Assembly: GCA_949987705.1 (NCBI GenBank)
Contig: OX465281.1
Location: 170,266,516-170,330,515 of the forward strand
Source: Thereva unica
Lineage: Eukaryota > Arthropoda > Insecta > Diptera > Therevidae
Length of the DNA: 64,000 bases
Reading direction: 5' to 3'
A program made the translations under genes and the position numbers. The notes beneath the pieces are model-generated. The model made no database searches, was not told where the DNA came from, and worked only from the letters and a program-made list of their open reading frames with translations. Shown here one piece after another: positions 10,453 to 20,900 of this stretch; the first letter of the stretch is position 1, and the number at the start of each line of letters is the position of its first letter.

Positions 10453-11105
10453 AGAGGTGAATTATAAGGGCTCTTAGAGGGTCTTATGGCGCCATCTTTC
10501 AGCAATTTCCCTATTTGATTCTCCACTTCCTCCCTCATATTGGCAGGATATGGGTAAGATTTTACATAAATGGGCTCATCTGTGGTAGTTTTTATTTCCG
10601 CTTTTACCGTTGTGTTTACTATTTCTTGATCATCTATCGGTCCAAAAAGTTTTTTTGTATTTTTCTAATAGATTGTGTAGCTTTGTTTTGGTCTGAGGCT
10701 CAAGATGATTGACTCTTATTTCCACGTTATTTACTTGAACAGATTCTTTAGCTTTTAAGGGGATTATGATATTAGATTTTATACGTAAAGTGTGGTTTTT
10801 TCGGTCAACGAGTGCTTCCATTTCCTTTAATGTGTCATCCCCTATAATACCGTCGAAAGATTTTAAACTAGGTAAAACAAAGAAATGTGTTTCAGTATTA
10901 TTGCCAATTCCTGAGAAGAATCTTCCTGAAACCTTTTCTGTAATAATTATATCGCCTCCTGCGGATTCGAGTATGTACGGTTTTTCGGTTGGTTTTTTCC
11001 TTTAGCATGATCTGGTTTAATGAAATTTTTATTTGAGCTTGTGTCGACTAAGAATTTTAGAATTTTTCCGTCTCTAGTTCTATATTCTAGGTATGGAATG
11101 CTAGA
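10453..11105 (-). pseudogene. pol: Errantivirus protease and pol N-terminus
   Basis: Open in the frame next to gag, overlapping its end as for a Gypsy frameshift. The aspartic protease motif reads FLVDTSSNK, where the family has D-T/S-G; the catalytic Asp is kept but the following Gly is Ser. Later comes a flap-like region (FDGIIGDDTLKEM). A one-base indel near 10645, in a run of T residues, moves the frame before the RT N-terminal motifs. Confidence 0.7.
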
Positions 11106-11737
11106 GAGGCGTCCTTCATAAAATTTAGCTCATCGTTTTCTTCGCCATTATTCTGCTCGGCATTAATTTCCACGTGATCATCGCTGGTCTGATCGTGATA
11201 AGCCTGCATATATTCTTCGTTCGAAGATTCTGGATTAGGTTCAAGGATATTGATTTTTTGAGTCTTATAGGGATAGTTGTTAGAGCTATTCGATCTTTTA
11301 AGCCCATAATTTTCGTTGGGATGATTCATGTAATCAACTTGTCGGGTCTGAAGTGATCTATCTACTTCCATCGGAACTGGCGGTTTTTGTTGGCTTGGCC
11401 TTGGAGGCGGATATACACGTTGTTCATGCTGGATATTGAATGCTTTGTTACTGTATTTAACAGGTAGTGTCATTGGAAGAGTATGCGGCGCTGGTTTGGG
11501 TGGTTGCCTTAGTGGTGTGAAAAATTGATTTATGGGTGCGGTAATAGAATTTGTTATGTTGGTTTTCCGAATAGAAACATTCCTAAAAATTAAATTTTGG
11601 AATTCCAAGCATGATGATGCTGTATCACTAATTTTTTTGGCTTCCAATTTTTGGAGCCTTCTATCAATATCTTTGGTCAACTCTATCTGGGCATTGATGG
11701 CGCCAGTTAGTTGTCTAAAGGCTTCTTGCACTTCCAT
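11087..11737 (-). pseudogene. gag: Errantivirus gag, internally shortened
   Basis: I use the ATG at 11737 (MEVQEAFRQL); an upstream in-frame ATG at 11806 would add 23 residues across a Lys run encoded by the T-tract at 11738-11750. The N-terminal coiled-coil-like part is followed quickly by the Pro-rich PPPRPSQQKPPVPMEVDRS block and an acidic tail (NNGEENDEL). At about 216 codons it is far shorter than the roughly 400-residue Gag of relatives; the capsid core seems deleted near CLEFQNLIF. Gag would form the particle shell. It ends by overlapping the protease frame. Confidence 0.7.
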
Positions 11738-11957
11738 TTTTTTTTTTTTTGGATAAGGTTGATATGTCGCAGTCAGACCTTCATGACGTATTAGCAAAGT
11801 AAACATTTTTATCAGAAATTCATTTTTTCAAAATAGAGGAAATTTTCAGTTGCAGTTTTTCAAGTGCGTTTTTATTAATTTCACTTCATAGCGGTGGAAA
11901 TATTAATTTTTATTACATACAAAGAAAAAAGTGCAGTACTAGTTTTGTCACACGTAA
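11738..11957. other. No gene seen: leader of the errantivirus and junction
   Basis: AT-rich sequence upstream (minus strand) of gag. I find no TG...CA LTR or tRNA-like primer-binding site. A plus-strand open frame of another element starts at 11958. Confidence 0.4.
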
Positions 11958-12145
11958 TTCCGAGAACGTGCGCAGTTCGACCATTTGGATCCTCCGGAGG
12001 GTAACCGTTACACTTGCTGCAAAACCAAGCAATCGCAACAATGTGTATGTATAAATTGTGGTGCGATTTACCACAAATCGTGCCTCAAACGGCAAGACAA
12101 AATCGTTATAATTGATGCTACGCGCGTGATTTGTTGTCTTTCAAC
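11958..12145 (+). pseudogene. Jockey/R1-like ORF1, first fragment (N-terminal Cys/His motif)
   Basis: Plus-strand frame with YTCCKTK, then CVCINCGAIYHKSCLKR and RVICC. The Cys/His pattern resembles the N-terminal finger (PHD-like) of ORF1/Gag proteins of insect Jockey- and R1-group elements. The frame runs into CTTTCAAC at 12138-12145 and stops inside the inserted element. It resumes in the same frame at 17129 after the near-identical CTTTTAAC, so this is one gene split by an insertion. The 5' end is lost at a stop codon at 11955. Confidence 0.6.
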
Positions 12146-12372
12146 CAGGGATCGTAAATAACTGTTATATTTGTATTTTTGACTTAAAAAATCAAATAGT
12201 AAATGTTGTCTGATCTGCATAAAATTTATACTGGATACTCAGAATAGCGAGTTCTACGCGGTGGTGGGGTTACTTTTAAATTGTAGATTTTTATTATAAA
12301 AGTCAAGTTTAATAGTTAAAATTAATTTTAATTTTTTAAATAAAAAATAACAGTTATATTTAACTAAAAAAG

Positions 12373-15172
12373 TTTTAGGTCATTAAAAATAGCTCAGTGC
12401 AATTAGTCGAAAAAAGGGCATGAAATTGCATTTCATGATGGTCAAAATTTTTTTTTTGGAATTTGTTGGGGTACATCTGACAATGTTAAAACCAAGTTTG
12501 TGGGGTCGCAGTGTTATGGGAAAAGCCGCCATCTTGAAAAAGAGGTAGAGGTCGTTTATACCAAATAACTCGGTTGTGTGCAATGATAGCTGAAAATGAT
12601 CAATACAAAGTCATTAGAGAATAAAATTATCTACAAAATGAGCCCTTAACGAAGTCTGTAAGTTAATTTGGCTCAAAGTTATGGCCGCTCAAAGTTCGAA
12701 CTTGTTCGGGTTTTTGAGGTCGAATGCAGTTTTTTGCGATTATCTCGTAAGATATTAATTTGGGTGGGTTAATGCCGATTACCAAACTTATAGTGCTAGT
12801 GATTACCTTTAGAATAAGCCCTTAGTCATCATTCTCGCTTGTATAGTTTGTGAGTAATACAACGCCAAAGTTCGTACTGCATGTGCCTGAAATAACTGAT
12901 AACGCCATTTTTTTTTTTAATATCTCCTTAACGGTTGCTCATATAATAATGTAGTAAGCAGTAGAAACACGGGTACTCAAATAGCTTTCAAATGGGCTAT
13001 TGCCCGCAACTCTATGTCGTTTCATGTCCGCGACATAACGGGTGAAAGTCAACAGCGAAGGTTGTGACACTTCTCGACGAATAACTCGCTTCCAGCCAGT
13101 TTCGCGTGTCGGATGAATTATAATTTTATGTAACGCCCTGAATTATCTATATTTTGGGTTATTTAACAACTTTGGAAAATTATAATAATGGGAAATAGTA
13201 GCTAAAAATCATCATTTTCGAGGTTCTAAAAGTAAAGTTTTTGACGAGACTGCCTCAGCTGCGGAAAATAACAAAAGTGAATCATAAGGCAAAACTTTCG
13301 GACGAGACTGTCTTTGGAATCCGAGAAAGAATAACATGTGCAAAGAAACTTAAGTAAAGGTTAAGTGAAAGCTGTTTAAGAAAAGGTGGTACAATCTTTT
13401 TTAAGAGGAGCATTGCAAGAAAAGACAAAGAAAGTGGGAAATTATTGAAAAATGTTTCCATCGCCAACATTCATGTGAGGTGCTACATTCGATACTGGGC
13501 GGAAGATGAAGGTATTCTCCCACAAAAGAAGTACTCACAGTATTGTTTATATTAAAAATTTATCGAAATAAAAAATATAAGATATATTGAAAGGGAGTGC
13601 TTTAGTTTTCGCGAAAATGATGATTCTTAGCTACTATTTCCCATTATTATAATTTTCCAAAGTTGTTAAATAACCCAAAATATAGATAATTCATGGAGTT
13701 ACATTAACCCAGAAAGACTAATTGCAGTAGGAGAAAGGTTTTACGTAATACTCTATGGCGGAGGAAAAACATTATCAATTGACAAACTTCATTATAAATT
13801 TACTAAATTCTTGACAAAAAGCAAGAACAACCTCTCATCATTACCTCCCACAAAAGACGGGTCTCTCAGCACACACTTCGGACGTAGCATCAGGTCCAGA
13901 GTTGGCTGGGGAACTCCTAGATCCCGAAAATTGGGGCTGGACAAAAAAGCCTCGGATGTATGTTCCTGTTACGTCCATCAAGGATCCTGCTCCTCCTGAG
14001 TTAATGAAAATAATCACTTGTTCGTGCATGTCTAAATGTGGCGCGGCTTGTGGATGTCGCAAACCCGGCTTGAAGTACTCCAGCATTTGTAAACACTGCA
14101 GTGGTGAAACATGCACCAACATTAACAAATATGTGGAAATCACCAATGACGACGATGACGACTCTCTGTTTTACTTGCAACTTTCGCAAGTCCCAGAATT
14201 GATTGAAGGTCCACAAGGAACCGCACAAATTTCGGATGACGAGGATCGAGACACAGAACCAGGACCATCAAAAATACCGAAATACTGTAAATGAACATAA
14301 CAAAATGATAAAATTCAGGAAAAATATCATTTTCATGTAATAGTATGGTCATTATTGTTAATACTTTTTTTCATAAACAAGGTACTTTCATAACGTTCTT
14401 CAGTGTTTTACTAAAAAAAATTGTCAAAATTGATGGTTCTAAGCCACTACATATGTCTCATTGTTATAATTTCCCAAAGTAGTTAAACAAACAATTCGTC
14501 AACCTAGCGGTTGACCTTTGACCGGTTGTATCGCTGGCATAAAACGACATGGAGCTTCAAATAATAGCTCATTTGTAAGATATTTTTATTGTTCGAATTT
14601 TTGCTGTTTACTACTTTTTCATATGAGCAACCGTTAAGGAGATATTCATAAAAAAATTGCGTTATTAGTTATTTCAGGCACGTGAAGTGCGCAATTTGGC
14701 GTTGTATTACTCGCAAACTATACAAGCGAGAACGATGACTAAGGGCTTATTCTAAAGGTAATCACTAGCACTATAAGTTTGGTAATCGGCATTAACCCAC
14801 CCAAATTAATATCTTACGAGATAATCGCAAAAAACTGCATTCGACCTCAAAAACCCGAACAAGTTCGAACTTTGAGCGACCATAACTTTGAGCCAAATTA
14901 ACTTACAGACTTCGTTAAGGGCTCATTTTGTAGATAATTTTATTCTCTAATGACTTTGTATTGATCATTTTCAGCTATCATTGCACACAACCGAGTTATT
15001 AGGTATAAACGACCTCTACCTCTTTTTCAAGATGGCGGCTTTTCCCATCACACTGCGACCCCACAAACTTGGTTTTAACATTGTCAGATGTACCCCAACA
15101 AATTTCAAAAAAAAAATTTTGACCATCATGAAATGCAATTTGATTTACTAATTGCACTGTACTAAAACACTT
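12373..15172. repeat. Long inverted-repeat element inside the hAT-like composite
   Basis: About 800 bp at 12373-13215 match, inverted, about 760 bp at 14412-15172. Shared blocks include GTTGGGGTACATCTGACAAT, AAGATGGCGG (opposite strands) and GATATTAATTTGGGTGGGTT. A second nested inverted pair (13128-13220 and 13610-13700, containing CCCAAAATATAGATAATTCA) lies within. Between the arms is the Cys-rich gene fragment at 13707-14294. No transposase is recognised. Confidence 0.7.
13707..14294 (+). pseudogene. C-terminal fragment of a Cys-rich (CXC/tesmin-like) protein
   Basis: Two plus-strand frames join here. The first (about 13707-13870) reads GERFYVILYGGGKTLSID and LTKSKNNLSSLPPTKDG. After a frameshift the second (to 14294) has LLDPENWGWTKK, DPAPPELMKII and a cluster CSCMSKCGAACGCRKPGLKY followed by CKHCSGETC, then an acidic tail ending GPSKIPKYCK. 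The spacing resembles a CXC (tesmin/TSO1-like) repeat, which binds zinc and in relatives DNA; one expected Cys is Tyr (LKYSS). From memory, this WGW-PAP-CXC layout recurs in uncharacterised, repetitive insect and cnidarian proteins. Whether it is a TE gene or a captured host fragment is unknown. Confidence 0.5.
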
Positions 15173-15189
15173 ATTTTTGTTTTTTATTT

Positions 15190-16930
15190 GAAAAGTCTTT
15201 CAAAACTGCTATGAGATGACTTTTATTTTTAAAATCAAAAATAACTGTTAAAAAAGACTTTTATTTTTTTCTGTCTTGCATAAAAGTCTTTTTAAGATTT
15301 TTATTTTTCCAGTTTTTCTTTGAAGACTTTTATTTTTAAAATATAAAAATAAAAGTCTTTTGCTGAAAACAGAAACGTTAAGAAAATCGAACCCTAAAGG
15401 TCTTTAGGGTCGCTGATCACGAAAATCGGGGTCCTGCGGTCCTAAAACATGGGCGTCACCCTTAAAAATGCAAAAAAACACCCCTTTTTGGGGGGTTTTT
15501 CGCGATTATTTCGATAATAATGAAAACTAATGCAATGAAATACTCTTTTTTAATATTTATTTGCAAAGGTGGTTGATTTGTACCAGTGTTGGGCAAAATT
15601 TAATCTGATTGATGTTTAATGATTGCGACTTAAAGCTGTAGTCTGTAATCATGATTAGAGATTGATATATTTAATCAGAGAAGTAATCATTTTAGGTGAT
15701 TGATGATTGATCAATTTCAACCGCAATCATGATTAAATTATTAAAATTTTAGATTAAAAATGAATTTTTTTGGAGATGTTAAGTTTTAACGTTGGATTTC
15801 TATTCTTTAATGTTTTATTTGAATATTTTATTTTGTGAATCCGTCAGTTAAGAGTTTTGTGGTCAAAATTTGTGAATTAAAAAGTGGGAATAATTTTGGC
15901 AATTGTGCTCCGATTGCACTGAAAATCGGCCCAGAATTTTTGCATTTAAGTACGGTAATTTTAAAATTATCTTTTATATTTTATTAGTTCATTTTAAAAA
16001 GCATGTTTGAAGTTTTTGATGTGAAAACTTTTTAGGCACGTTGGGCAATTTTCCGTCACGGTCATTTTTTATGCGTACCGTGGGAAAAATTTTCCTTTGG
16101 GGATTTCAGTTTTTATTGTATGAGTTAGTACTATGCACTACGTAATATATACTATGTTTTATGTACTAAGTGTGTACTATGTATTAGGTACTATGTACTC
16201 GGACTATGAACTGTGCGCTATGATTATGAACTATGTATTATGCAGTATGTACTACGTACTGTATACTAAAAACTATGTATTATCTACTATGTACTATGTA
16301 CAAGGTATTGTGTACTATGTATTATGTACTAGGTATTATGAATATATAGTACATAGCTCTGTTGTATTTTGTACTATGTAGTAGATGGTGTGATTAGGTA
16401 CCATATACTCTGAGCTATGTTCTATGTACTATTTATTATGTACTATGTACTAGGCATTATGAACTATGTATTATCTATACACGGTATATTATGTATTACG
16501 TATTACGTACTAAATATTATGAACTATGCACCATAAATTATATACCATGTTATATCTATTATATACCATGTACTACGCACTATGTATATTGCTATGAACT
16601 ATGTACTATGTATCAGTGTTGGGCATCTACTACTAATTTTTTAATCAGGCCAATAATCATGACCACACCTTTGTTGCATTTTTAAGGGTGACGCTCATGT
16701 TTTAGGACCGTAGGACCCCGATTTTTGTGATCAGACCTTTAGGGTTCGATTTTCTTAACGTTTTGAATGGACTATTTATCTGTTTTATTTTTATATTTTA
16801 AAAATAAAAGTCTTCAAAGACTTTTATAGAAAAACTGGAAAAATAAAAATCTTAAAAAGACAGAAAAAAATAAGTCTTTTTTAACAGTTATTTTTGATTT
16901 TAAAAATAAAAGTCCATTTTAATTATTATT
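15190..16930. repeat. Second inverted-repeat structure with AAAAGTCTTT-rich arms
   Basis: About 15280-15480 recurs inverted at 16674-16930: an AAAAGTC/GACTTTT-rich tract, then a block with TCGAACCCTAAAGG and CGCTGATCACGAAAATCG. Between the arms lie AT-rich DNA without genes and the TACTATG array. The TCGAACCCTAAAGG block recurs in both arms of the foldback at 41557-43455, so these share an ancestor or arm module. A near-identical copy is at about 21330-22960. Confidence 0.65.
16120..16625. repeat. Degenerate TACTATGTAC array
   Basis: About 500 bp of irregular units such as GTACTATGTA, TATTATGTAC and GAACTATGTA with purine/pyrimidine variants. Each unit is near-palindromic. Tyr/Met-rich open frames here are by-products of the repeat and are not annotated as genes. 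Confidence 0.8.
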
Positions 16931-17128
16931 TCGGACAGAAAAAAACAAAAATCTTTAATAACAGTTTTAAAAGATTTAAAACAATACTAGGCAAAAATTA
17001 GAGTTTAAAATAACTTTTATTATTTTTGGTAAAATTTAACTGTTACTGTTGTCTTAAATCATATATATCTCAAAATAATTATTATTTTCTGATTTTTTCG
17101 ATATAAGTTATAACAGTTACGATCCCTG

Positions 17129-17812
17129 CTTTTAACGACGGAAAACGACAATTCAATTTTCAAAAGTATGAAAGAATTAATGACTGATTTGCTAACTGAA
17201 AAGGAGGAAAGAATCGTCCTTTTGGAGGATAAAGTCTCGTGCTTAGAAAAATCGCCACCAATTGTTCACCCGTATGTCACCAAATCATACGCTGAAGTTG
17301 TCTCGACGGAGATAAAAGTACCCCCCATACTCGTCAAACCGAACATACATACATCTCGAGGCAAAATCCTGAAAAAAATCAAAAACGAAGTCAATCTGCA
17401 TGGTTTAAATATCTCTGTTGATACGCTGAAAGAAACAAAAGATGGCTCGCTCCTAATTAAGTGCAATAATATTAAAAATAATGAAACGATGAAAAAAGAA
17501 CTACAAAAAATTCCGGACTTAAATTGCGAGATTAAAACATTGGAAATGAAAAAACCGCGTGTCAAAATTGTCGATGTCACCGGTGACATTGGATCGGAAG
17601 AAGTAGAAAATTTAATCGTCTCTCAGAACTTTGAAAACTACACGAACGATGACTATGACATCGTTCATGTACAAAATAACAAAAAAAAGGCACAAAAACG
17701 GTTTTTATGGAATTAGCTCCCGAGCTCTTTCGATCGGTCATGAAAAACAGAACGCTTTACATCGGGTGGCAACGTTGTCGCGTTTTCGAAGATTTCAACT
17801 TGAGCCGTTGCT
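17129..17812 (+). pseudogene. Jockey/R1-like ORF1, central fragment
   Basis: Continues the frame of 11958-12145 across the 8-bp TSD. It encodes an acidic helical region (MKELMTDLLTEKEERIVLLE), the KSYAEVVSTE motif common before the structured part of these proteins, and a basic domain with LVKPNIHTSRG and GLNISVDTLKETKDG. A one-base shift in the A-run near 17690 moves to the frame FMELAPELFRSVMKNRTLYI then GWQRCRVFEDFNLSRCF, which leads into the first zinc knuckle. It is cut at TTAA (17813-17816), inside the Cys-Phe-Lys of that knuckle, by the next element. The family role is RNA binding and particle formation. Confidence 0.65.
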
Positions 17813-17816
17813 TTAA

Positions 17817-19865
17817 GGGTACCTCACCCATTCTCGATTTCTGATTTTTAACTTCCCAGTATAGGAAGTTATTGTAATCGGTCCGAAAATCGAAATCGAA
17901 AATTTCAACGTATTTTCATCTTTCAAGGTCCCAGGAGCATTTTAAGCAAAAAATTGGGAGGAAGTATGTGTGTGTGTGTGTGTATGTGCGTACGGATGTG
18001 GTCATTTTTTCCTGCACGATATCGCGCGAACCAAAACTGATATCGACTTCGTTGAGGTGTCGTTCGAAGCGTATTAACCAAAATATGATCTGAAAAGATT
18101 TTCATGACATTCGGTCCAGCCGTTTTTTTGTTTAAGCGACGTTAGTGATTTTTGTACCTGCACGATATCGCGCGAACCAAAACTGATATCGACTTCGTTG
18201 AGGTGTCGTTCGAAGCGTATTAACCAAAATATGATCTGAAAAGATTTTCATGACATTCGGTCCAGCCGTTTTTTTGTTTAAGCGACGTTAGTGATTTTTG
18301 TACCTGCACGATATCGCCCGAACCACGAAAGATATTGACTTACGTGAGGTGCCGTTCGAAGCGTATTAGCGACAATATATTCTGAAAAGATTTTTATAAT
18401 ATTCGGTCCAGCGGTTTTTTGGTTTAAATGACTTAAGTGATTTTTGTACCTGCACGATACGGCGCGAACTAAAAACTATATCGACTTCATTGAGGTGCCG
18501 AAACACATTAATACCTAATCTTGTAAGTGCGCACATTTAGTTTGACATTTTAGCGAAAATATTGATAAACAATTGTGACGAATTCTCGGTATTATACATA
18601 TCGTGGGCTTAAAAGCAGAAATCACCAAGTCAAAAACCATAGTTTTTAGTAAATCGATATTTAAGATGTTTGTGTCTTTGAAAATTTTGTAATGGCATAT
18701 AATAGTAATCGGCTCAGTATACATTGTTTTTTAGATTTCTTAGTTTAGTTTACAAAAGAATTGAAATAATTATTTAATTCTAATACTGGATTTTTAGATT
18801 AAAATAAAAAAACGCAACGACATAATGAGTTTTGGCAGAAATGATTTTGTAGTTTTGTGTCATTATGGACAAGGTAAATCCGAAACTAACCCCCTAAAAA
18901 CCTTAACAATATTAGTTTGCGGGCTATAAGGTATTGCCAGTATAAAGTTGGCATTATAAGACTTACTTTAGTATAAAAAACTGAAAACTTGAAAAATTGT
19001 ACTTAGTGAATTCTGCTTGTAAACCAACGATATATTCTATATTGCCTATTGTTCATTTATTATTAAAATATCCAATCATAATATTCAACAACCATCATAC
19101 TGGGAAGTTGATCGTGTGGACCGAAAGGGTCGAACCCACATCCCAACTAGTTGTGATTTTCATTGGGCCGGTAAATGATGAAAAATCGACTTATGAGGTA
19201 CGGATATATTTATACATGTAATTGAAAACCTTAAGAACAAGAAAAAAATGTAACACAGTTGTTTATGAACATTTTATAGCCTCTTTTTGCGGTCAACTAA
19301 AAGTCCTATTTTTGGATGGCGGGCATGATTGTAATTGACTGGAACGTCTGAAACCAAAAAATCCAAAGGGATTTTAAAGAGTTCATGTTTGGCTAGGGAA
19401 TAGACTATTATTATTTGTTTAGTGCAAAAATTTACAAAATGGTGGACCTATAAATTTTTTTTTTTTTTTTTTTCAAAATCCTAGTTTTTTTTTGTAAACT
19501 ATTAGGCTGTAATAATAGAAGATAATCATCAATCTTTTAACAAATAGTCTAAGTTATAGTTTTGGTGTTTAGAAAAACATATCAAAATTTCAGAACGATC
19601 GCTTTTATAGTTTTTGACTTACAATGCCCGCCAATCGTAAAAACATAGTTTCGAGAAAAATGCGTTTTTATGATGCGACTTTTACAAGCGACACGGCGAA
19701 ACTAAGCATTTGCGATTTGACGCACCCACCATCAATCTTCTGGAACTCCAAGAGTATTCCGAATTTCGACTTGACACTTTCAGGAAATATTTTTGAAGAG
19801 TTATAGATTCGAATAAGACAATAAAAAAAATTGATTTTTTGAAACCGAGAATGGGAAGGATACCC
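17817..19865. mobile_element. TTAA-target inverted-repeat element, 2,049 bp
   Basis: Flanked by TTAA on both sides (17813-17816 and 19866-19869), which restores the interrupted ORF1 frame when one copy is counted. The ends are imperfect inverted repeats: GGGTACCTCACCCATTCTCG, against GGGTATCCTTCCCATTCTCG read from the right. TTAA TSDs are typical of piggyBac and Kolobok; the ends start GGGTA, so neither is certain. There is no transposase. The interior holds a minisatellite (18006-18480) and AACTTCCCAGTAT/ATACTGGGAAGTT motifs at 17851 and 19098. Confidence 0.72.
18006..18480. repeat. Minisatellite of about 145-bp units
   Basis: Four units, the last partial, each starting CCTGCACGATATCGCGCGAA and containing TCGACTTCGTTGAGGTGTCG and AAAAGATTTTCATGAC. 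The first two are nearly identical; the third and fourth diverge. It is preceded by a TG-repeat. The same family occurs inverted at 55118-55583 and flanks the LTR element insertions near 53375 and 35340/40442. Confidence 0.8.
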
Positions 19866-20110
19866 TTAAATGTAACGGCTACGCCCACAGTGCTAAGAAG
19901 TGCCAAAGCGAAGTCAGATGTCAGTAGTTACTGTGCCGAAAATGCCCTGATAAAAACGTCAAATGCTGCATCAATTGCATGAGAACCAACCAAAAGTATA
20001 ACACCAGAGATAACATAATACTCCGTATAAAGATGCGACAGCTAGAATAAAAAACCCGAACGCTTTTCGCATCGGCAGACCTCTGAGATTGCCTCCACCT
20101 TAGCAACATG
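19866..20110 (+). pseudogene. Jockey/R1-like ORF1, zinc-knuckle fragment
   Basis: Resumes after TTAA with KCNGYAHSAKKCQSE, the rest of a CCHC knuckle begun at 17810, then CRKCPDKNVKCCINC, a second Cys-rich knuckle, separated by a stop. The knuckles would bind nucleic acid. After about 20000 the frame decays and no ORF2 (endonuclease/RT) follows, so the host element is a 3'-truncated remnant. Confidence 0.6.
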
Positions 20111-20571
20111 TAACATATTCGAGTTTCTAGCTACACAAGGAGGTGAACGTGGTCATGGTCCGCAGCACAAGACATGCGGTGAGTTTGTCGATAAGGAAGC
20201 TAGAATTTTAGGGGGGCAAGGAAAGGATTTGACAACAGAATGTTTCTCGCAGCATTGTCATCTTCCAAACATTTACGTCTAGCGCTACATTGAAGGATTT
20301 CCCTGATGCTTTGTATTTTAACTATTTCTTAGAACATTCAGTATATTTTTTTAATGACTTCTAATTTCTCTTGATTTTAAATATGTTTGCGATATTTGTA
20401 AAATAGGTACTTGGTTGAGGTTTTTTTTGGTTACGGTTTTTCGATTTTTTTTTTATTTTCTGGTATTTCGGTATAACTAGAATGATTTTACAAACGAATT
20501 TAGGAAATCATTCTATATTTTATTTTATCTATAGAATTTTCGTTTTTGCCTTTAAATGTTGGATTTTGGTT
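20111..20571. other. No gene seen
   Basis: AT-rich sequence with T-runs. No long frame, inverted repeat or tail signal was recognised. It is repeated at 29512-29972. Confidence 0.4.
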
Positions 20572-20900
20572 TTAGGTAGGTCTTTTGTTGTAGGTATGTT
20601 GTGGACGTAGATTTTTGGCCACAGTTTTTTGTAAAAAATGCGAAAAAGTCGCACACCCTGGGGGGTCGTTTGCATCATCCAAAGTTGCAAAGCGCTTAAA
20701 CATGCTGAGCCAAATCTGAAATTCTTTCGATTTCCAAAATCTGGGACAAGTCCTCATAAATGCTTGCAAATTAACATCCCCGTCCACAATAAAAAATGCG
20801 TACGTCTGCTCAAAACATTGCGGTAGTAGTTGTTTTGGTAAAAAGAAATTAAAAATAGGCTCAATACCTTCCTTGATATTTGTAAACTCTTCAATAAAGG
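20572..20900 (+). pseudogene. THAP-like zinc-finger fragment (antisense frame also open)
   Basis: On the plus strand, 20638-20826 reads VVCIIQSCKALKHAEPN followed by LKFFRFPKSG: a Cys-x4-Cys then the FxFP motif of a THAP domain, a DNA-binding zinc finger found in P-element transposases and host proteins. The later Trp, Cys and His of the domain are not clear. The minus strand is also open for about 105 codons (CFEQTYAFFIVDGDVNLQAF, RTCPRFWKSKEFQIWLSMF) and looks protein-like. I cannot decide which strand was coding. The downstream plus frame continues in the second copy at 30281-30518. Confidence 0.35.

Larger units (their letters stand above)
2381..11940 (-). mobile_element. Degenerate errantivirus (17.6-like Ty3/Gypsy), split by the CR1-like insertion
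   Basis: On the minus strand the order is gag (11737-11087), protease, RT, RNase H, integrase (to 7939), then, after the 5.2-kb CR1-like insertion, env (2765-2381). This is the errantivirus order. No LTR or primer-binding site is visible near 11.8-12.0 kb, where an ORF1 fragment of another element begins. The other end lies beyond the window or was lost. Several single-base frameshifts make it an old, inactive copy. Confidence 0.7.
12146..17128. mobile_element. hAT-like composite DNA element, 4,983 bp
   Basis: The ends are inverted repeats: CAGGGATCGTAAATAACTG on the left and, on the opposite strand at the right, CAGGGATCGTAACTGTTATA. They are flanked by 8-bp direct repeats with one mismatch (CTTTCAAC at 12138-12145, CTTTTAAC at 17129-17136). 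Ends beginning CAGGG with 8-bp TSDs are typical of hAT elements. It interrupts a reading frame, which supports the boundaries. No hAT transposase is visible. The interior holds two further inverted-repeat structures and a Cys-rich gene fragment, so it is a non-autonomous carrier. Confidence 0.68.

Noticed and set aside
16133..16685. Tyr/Met-rich open frames (also at 22181-22733)
   Set aside because: They translate the TACTATG repeat and have no protein-like composition; artefacts of a stop-poor repeat.
17968..17990. TG microsatellite as a regulatory site
   Set aside because: An ordinary short dinucleotide run within the TTAA element; nothing shows regulation.
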